Made by a program: the position numbers and the translations under genes. Shown here piece by piece: positions 16,737 through 19,104 of a stretch of 19,104 bases of DNA. Each line of letters opens with the position of its first letter. Position 1 is the stretch's first letter. Origin of the DNA: GCA-002779465 sp964596535 (GTDB lineage Bacteria; Desulfobacterota; Desulfobacteria; Desulfobacterales; UBA2156); assembly GCA_964596535.1 (NCBI GenBank), contig CAZQUR010000056.1:1-19104 (forward strand). Reading direction: 5' to 3'. The notes beneath the pieces were generated by a model. The model was given only the letters and a program-made list of their open reading frames with translations, ran no database searches and had not been told where the DNA came from.

Positions 16737-17069
16737 ATGATTTTCGAATATTGTGAAAAAGCAATGGACAAGGCGGAATATAAAAAATTGGAAGACGGCA
16801 GCTGGTTTGCAGAGATTCCTGGTTTTCAAGGGGTTTGGGCGAACGGGAGTTCCGTCGAGGAATGCAGACGGGAACTCATTTCCGTGTTGGAAGAATGGTT
16901 GATATTGAAGCTCAGGGATGCAGATCCCATCCCGGAAATCAATGGCTTAAGTTCGGATTGGAAGCGCCGGCGGTCACGCGCCCTTGAAGCCGTCGGAAAA
17001 TTCAGCTCCGAAAAACCCGACGTATCCCGGAAGCACGACGATTATTTGGCCGAGGCCTTCAGCAAATAA
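16737..17069 (+). CDS. Orphan HicB-like antitoxin with a VapC-antitoxin-type tail
   Basis: This 110-residue protein seems built from two antitoxin parts. Residues ~1-70 are a HicB-like domain: YKKLEDGSWFAEIPGFQGVW, then the helix ECRRELISVLEEWLILKL and DPIPEING. Residues ~85-110, VGKFSSEKPDVSRKHDDY followed by LAEAFSK, match the conserved toxin-binding tail of antitoxins that partner PIN-domain VapC toxins, in which D-V-S, H-D-x-Y and LAEAF are the signature. There is no separate ribbon-helix-helix head. The ATG at 16737 has a strong AGAGGAG five bases upstream, and a good promoter precedes it. No HicA toxin and no VapC gene follow; the next 73 bases are non-coding. It may be an orphan antitoxin, perhaps neutralising a toxin encoded elsewhere. 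The domain calls are from pattern recognition. Confidence 0.72.
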   Translation: MIFEYCEKAMDKAEYKKLEDGSWFAEIPGFQGVWANGSSVEECRRELISVLEEWLILKLRDADPIPEINGLSSDWKRRRSRALEAVGKFSSEKPDVSRKHDDYLAEAFSK

Positions 17070-17142
17070 ACTGCTTTTCCGAATAGTAAACATTTCTCGT
17101 CATGTTTTTAATGCAGCATCTGGGTTAACGAAAGGAAACACT

Positions 17143-17286
17143 ATGACCTCCCAGATGATCATCCGCATCGACCCTGAACTGAAAAAAAGGTTCAACTCCC
17201 TTGCCAAAACGGAAGGAAAGCCCGCCAAGGACCTTATAAGGCTGGGAGGCCGGGAAGTTGAGAAGCCGGAATCAAGCCGGCGGTGA
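17143..17286 (+). pseudogene. Truncated ribbon-helix-helix antitoxin
   Basis: This 47-codon frame has an ATG at 17143 and a fair ribosome site (AAAGGAAA). The first 26 residues, MTSQMIIRIDPELKKRF then NSLAKTEGK, are a typical start of CopG/ParD-like ribbon-helix-helix antitoxins, covering the DNA-contacting strand and first helix. After KDLIR the expected second helix (of the VVRELIEEYV type) is lost and the frame runs into RLGGREVEKPESSRR and stops. The stop is two bases from the converging hepT stop, so the break coincides with the hepT-mntA boundary. It is probably non-functional, but a short expressed peptide cannot be excluded. No toxin gene accompanies it. Confidence 0.55.
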
Positions 17287-17288
17287 AA

Positions 17289-17711
17289 TTATTGGCTTTG
17301 AAGGAAACGGAGGATCGCTTTTTTGAACAGTAAGAAATCGTTGAGGTTTTTTTTCAGGATATTTGTAATGATGGCCGCATCGATCTTGTCATAGGAATGA
17401 ACGATGATGTTCCTGAATTTTGTCATGTTTTCCAATTTTGTAGACAGGGTTTTGCCGAGAATTTTATTCTCGGCAAGAACCTTGAACGCATCCGCGTAGG
17501 TCTGAGGCGTCCTGTAGTCTTTGTCCGAGATGATATGACCTGCAATATCCATGCAATTCTCGATCATCATCTGCAGGGTTCGTTCGACGATGCGCTGCAC
17601 TTTCCAGTCTTCACGATAGGTATTGACACTGATGCCGGAGAACTCACGAATCTGTGACAGATATGTCTCTAACTCCGCGATTTTTCTAAGAATGAGCAGA
17701 CGGTCTACCAA
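17289..17711 (-). CDS. hepT: HepT-type HEPN toxin (putative RNase)
   Basis: This 140-residue all-helical toxin of the HepT family (DUF86) carries the HEPN RNase signature R-x4-H-x-Y intact as RNIIVHSY (Arg100, His105, Tyr107). Other family marks are REFSGISVNTY-like wording after the first helix, QRIVERTLQMMIENCMDIAGHI, and the YADAFKVLAEN segment. In characterised HepT-MntA pairs the toxin cleaves RNA and the antitoxin inactivates it by adding AMP to the motif tyrosine. The TTG at 17711 is proposed as the start because it gives the family-typical MVDR beginning and has AGGAAG eight bases before it; another in-frame TTG at 17744 adds 11 unlikely residues. The start overlaps the end of mntA by 26 bases, so translation is coupled. 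It is A/T-richer than the core genes, consistent with acquisition. Confidence 0.88.
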   Translation of the reverse strand: MVDRLLILRKIAELETYLSQIREFSGISVNTYREDWKVQRIVERTLQMMIENCMDIAGHIISDKDYRTPQTYADAFKVLAENKILGKTLSTKLENMTKFRNIIVHSYDKIDAAIITNILKKNLNDFLLFKKAILRFLQSQ

Positions 17712-18126
17712 TGGAGAACTTCCTGTGCAGTAAAGCGGATTCAAAAATCGAAAAATCCATGCCTTCCCGCATGGCCAGCGATTCGTATGCGTGCCTGAAG
17801 GCGGGATCCTTATCGACCAGGGTCTTTTTTGTTTGAAGGATTTTCATCCGGAGTGATGGCGACGCGGTGTTGAGGATCACCAGGTCGACTTCGTCGGTTT
17901 TCAATACTGCGTTCAGGTTTCCAAGGATCTCCATTTGTATCTCGGATGGCCTTTCCGTCTTCTTTAAGAATACGGCAATATCCACATCACTCAATGGTCC
18001 GCGTTTTCCCCGGGAAAGCGAGCCGAACAGGTAGGCGAATATGACGGCTCTATGGGAATTCAAATACGCCGCGGCGTTGGGCAAGAGCCGATCGATGTTT
18101 TCTGGAAGGCTTGAGTGCTTGATCAT
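17686..18126 (-). CDS. mntA: MntA-type nucleotidyltransferase antitoxin
   Basis: This 146-residue protein is of the minimal nucleotidyltransferase (pol-beta) family. The catalytic pattern G-S-x10-D-x-D is complete: GSLSRGKRGPLSDVD (Gly35-Ser36, Asp47, Asp49), with the third acidic residue in DEVDLVIL (near Asp81). In the known system MntA uses ATP to AMPylate HepT. The start is set at the ATG at 18126. In-frame starts at 18150 (ATG) and 18162 (TTG) fall inside the promoter, upstream of the expected transcription start, so they would not be in the mRNA. The gene is first in a two-gene minus-strand operon with hepT. The mRNA appears nearly leaderless, since the -10 box ends only seven bases before the ATG. 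Confidence 0.86.
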   Translation of the reverse strand: MIKHSSLPENIDRLLPNAAAYLNSHRAVIFAYLFGSLSRGKRGPLSDVDIAVFLKKTERPSEIQMEILGNLNAVLKTDEVDLVILNTASPSLRMKILQTKKTLVDKDPAFRHAYESLAMREGMDFSIFESALLHRKFSIGRPSAHS

Positions 18127-18133
18127 GGTTTTG

Positions 18134-18162
18134 ATTATAGATTGCGTCATGAGGGGTGTCAA
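18134..18162 (-). promoter_or_regulatory. Consensus promoter of mntA-hepT
   Basis: On the minus strand, TTGACA (18162-18157) and TATAAT (18139-18134) are both perfect and separated by the ideal 17 bases. Transcription is expected at about 18127, one base before or at the ATG (18126), so no ribosome site fits in the mRNA. The -35 box lies between the two arms of a 7-bp inverted repeat. Confidence 0.8.
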
Positions 18163-18175
18163 GTTGTGCTCATGA
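18147..18175. promoter_or_regulatory. Putative operator flanking the mntA -35 box
   Basis: TCATGAG (18147-18153) and CTCATGA (18169-18175) form a perfect 7-bp inverted repeat with centres 22 bases apart, about two helical turns. Each arm contains the palindrome TCATGA. The -35 box sits between the arms. This is a likely repressor site for the toxin-antitoxin complex or another regulator; the binding protein is unknown. Confidence 0.45.
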
Positions 18176-18210
18176 ATTCGTTGTCCGTACCGGAGAAAAG
18201 GGAAAACACT

Positions 18211-18373
18211 CGTAAAAAGTTAAAATCGGGATGGCAAAGAAAAAAATCCAGATGCAAGGCGCGCAAATACTGAGGAATAAGGCGTACTTACAGGTACGAC
18301 GCAATGACCTGTCTGCGTGCAACGCACAGGCAGGCGAAGAATGCCGCGCAGCGCCGCAGGTGGACTTTTTACG
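18211..18373. repeat. MITE-like intergenic hairpin repeat
   Basis: This 163-base non-coding element is bounded by perfect 10-bp terminal inverted repeats, CGTAAAAAGT (18211-18220) and ACTTTTTACG (18364-18373). Inside, the arms remain imperfectly complementary: TCCAGATGCAAGGCGCGC near 18247-18264 against the complement of GCGCAGCGCCGCAGGTGGA on the other side. A central hairpin CGTAC/GTACG (18283-18287 / 18294-18298) and a second one TGCGT/ACGCA (18313-18317 / 18321-18325) are nested within. No reading frame is credible. It resembles short repeats that I remember from many Desulfobacterota genomes. It separates the mntA promoter from the phd promoter. With its flanks it accounts for most of the 379-base gene-free stretch 18127-18505. 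Confidence 0.65.
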
Positions 18374-18441
18374 TTAGAAAGAATCCCAGCGACAACAAGT
18401 TCATTGAACCACAACAGCGAGCGCAGTATTTTCGTTTTCTG

Positions 18442-18470
18442 TTGACAGATACACAAAAAGTAGCTACCTT
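18442..18470 (+). promoter_or_regulatory. Promoter of the phd-vapC module
   Basis: A perfect TTGACA (18442-18447) is followed after 17 bases by TACCTT (18465-18470), a weak -10 box. The -10 region overlaps the first of two GTAGCTAC operator sites, so repressor binding would exclude RNA polymerase. Confidence 0.6.
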
Positions 18471-18489
18471 ATCTATTAAAGTAGCTACC
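18457..18489. promoter_or_regulatory. Paired Phd-type operator sites
   Basis: The 12-base sequence AAAGTAGCTACC occurs twice, at 18457-18468 and 18478-18489. Each copy centres on the 8-base palindrome GTAGCTAC. The offset is exactly 21 bases, two turns of DNA, so two antitoxin dimers would bind on one face of the helix. This is the arrangement known for Phd/YefM autoregulation. Confidence 0.7.
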
Positions 18490-18505
18490 AATCGGAGGCC
18501 GAACC

Positions 18506-18784
18506 ATGATCAAAGCCGGGATCAAAGAGACAAAAAACAACCTGAGCCGTTACCTCATGCATGTCAAGGCAGGGGAAGAGGTCGTCATCACCGAACGCGG
18601 AAAACCGGTTGCCCGAATCATCCGGGAACAACCCGGCGGCCGATCCATCCGGGAAATCCTGGCACCGCTGGCAAAACATGGGCGCATCGTTTTACCCACT
18701 CGAAAAATCGAGAAAGAACAGCTGACCCCGGCAAAAGTGTCCGGAAAGCCGGTTTCGGAAATGGTTATCGAGGACCGCCGATGA
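18506..18784 (+). CDS. Phd/YefM-family antitoxin
   Basis: This 92-residue antitoxin has an N-terminal Phd fold (about 1-52) with KAGIKETKNNLSRYLMHVKA, followed by GEEVVITERGKPVARI, which dimerises and binds DNA. The C-terminal tail PVSEMVIEDRR is the short toxin-embracing element seen in partners of PIN-domain toxins. The ATG at 18506 has GGAGG seven bases upstream. The stop overlaps the toxin start (ATGA), giving coupled synthesis. The paired palindromes just upstream are its probable own operators. All parts look intact. Confidence 0.9.
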   Translation: MIKAGIKETKNNLSRYLMHVKAGEEVVITERGKPVARIIREQPGGRSIREILAPLAKHGRIVLPTRKIEKEQLTPAKVSGKPVSEMVIEDRR

Positions 18785-19104
18785 TCCTGTACCTCGACAC
18801 CAGCGCCCTGGTGAAACGCTATTTTTCGGAACCACATTCGGACCCGCTGATTTCAAAGTGGAAAGACGCCCAAGAGATTGTCACATCCGTCATTGCTTAT
18901 GCGGAGGCAACGGCCGCGTTTTACCGGAAAATGAGAGAGGGAAATCTCAACGAAAAGGTCTTCCTCAAAACCCTGGCTGCCTTCCGTGAAGACTGGAAAA
19001 GCTTTATCCGTATCCAGGTTACGGAAGAACTGAATGAAATCATCGACGACATCACCGGCAACCATTCACTGCGGGGGTTCGATGCCATCCACCTGGCGTC
19101 TGCC
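18781..19104 (+). CDS. vapC: VapC-type PIN-domain toxin (partial, cut by window end)
   Basis: The first 108 residues of a PIN-domain ribonuclease are present. It opens MILYLDTSALVKRYF, with the first catalytic Asp at residue 6. The conserved Glu is at 42 (IAYAEATAAF) and the next Asp at 101 (RGFDAIHLASA). VapC toxins usually cut tRNA or rRNA with a Mg2+-bound acidic cluster; the fourth acidic residue lies past the window end. Perhaps 25-35 residues are missing on the right. The ATG at 18781 overlaps the antitoxin stop. Nothing suggests inactivation in the visible part. Confidence 0.88.
   Translation, partial: MILYLDTSALVKRYFSEPHSDPLISKWKDAQEIVTSVIAYAEATAAFYRKMREGNLNEKVFLKTLAAFREDWKSFIRIQVTEELNEIIDDITGNHSLRGFDAIHLASA

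Noticed and set aside
16984..17286. 100-codon frame joining the chimeric antitoxin region to the RHH remnant
   Set aside because: The part before 17143 overlaps the end of the antitoxin gene in another frame and shows no homology; the real start is the ATG at 17143 with its own ribosome site.
17397..17657. 86-codon plus-strand frame
   Set aside because: Antisense shadow inside hepT, whose catalytic motif is intact on the minus strand.
18220..18456. 78-codon minus-strand frame over the repeat and phd promoter
   Set aside because: It reads through the inverted-repeat element and operators, has no family resemblance, and its composition follows the palindromes.

Overview
The window reads as a chromosomal segment from a Gram-negative, GC-rich bacterium. 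It is most likely a member of the Desulfobacterota (the former Deltaproteobacteria). The grounds are the NtrB/NtrC-type kinase and sigma-54 activator pair, an IHF-alpha-like protein, separate glycyl-tRNA synthetase alpha and beta genes, a SurA/RodZ/MgtE/RecO/GHMP-kinase run, and an intergenic hairpin repeat of a type I associate with that phylum. This placement is inference from gene content; no database search was run.

Layout. Bases 1-470 hold the 3' end of a 23S rRNA, a complete 5S rRNA and a strong intrinsic terminator. Bases 574-3605 encode a membrane sensor kinase and its translationally coupled sigma-54 response regulator. On the minus strand follow an IHF-alpha/HU-type protein (3670-3951) and a tRNA-Thr(CGU) gene (4284-4359), with a 332-base gap between them that carries the promoter of the former. 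Bases 4386-12960 are a tight plus-strand run: mfd, a SurA-like periplasmic chaperone/isomerase, a RodZ-like membrane protein, an MgtE magnesium transporter, recO and a GHMP-family kinase. Junctions are overlapping or nearly so, apart from about 107 bases before surA. glyQ and glyS (13051-16030) follow, with a probable promoter of their own.

The character changes immediately after glyS. Bases 16031-16540 are a gene graveyard. The C-terminal end of an ATP-grasp (D-Ala-D-Ala-ligase-like) enzyme is joined out of frame to the C-terminal end of a histone-deacetylase-like hydrolase. That in turn reads in frame into the N-terminal part of a GNAT acetyltransferase. Next comes a cluster of toxin-antitoxin material: an orphan antitoxin that looks chimeric (HicB-like head, VapC-partner-type tail), a truncated ribbon-helix-helix antitoxin, a complete HepT-MntA module on the minus strand, a 163-base hairpin repeat with perfect 10-bp terminal inverted repeats, and a Phd-VapC module cut by the window end.

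How it fits together. The first 16 kb is ordinary core chromosome: translation, transcription-coupled repair, envelope assembly, magnesium uptake and recombination. The last 3 kb is an accessory strip whose junctions, truncations and well-marked autoregulatory promoters suggest repeated insertion and deletion behind glyS. The most notable points are the three-part acetylation/ligase gene fossil, the HicB/VapC-tail chimera, an apparently leaderless mntA promoter with perfect consensus hexamers, and the paired operators upstream of phd.
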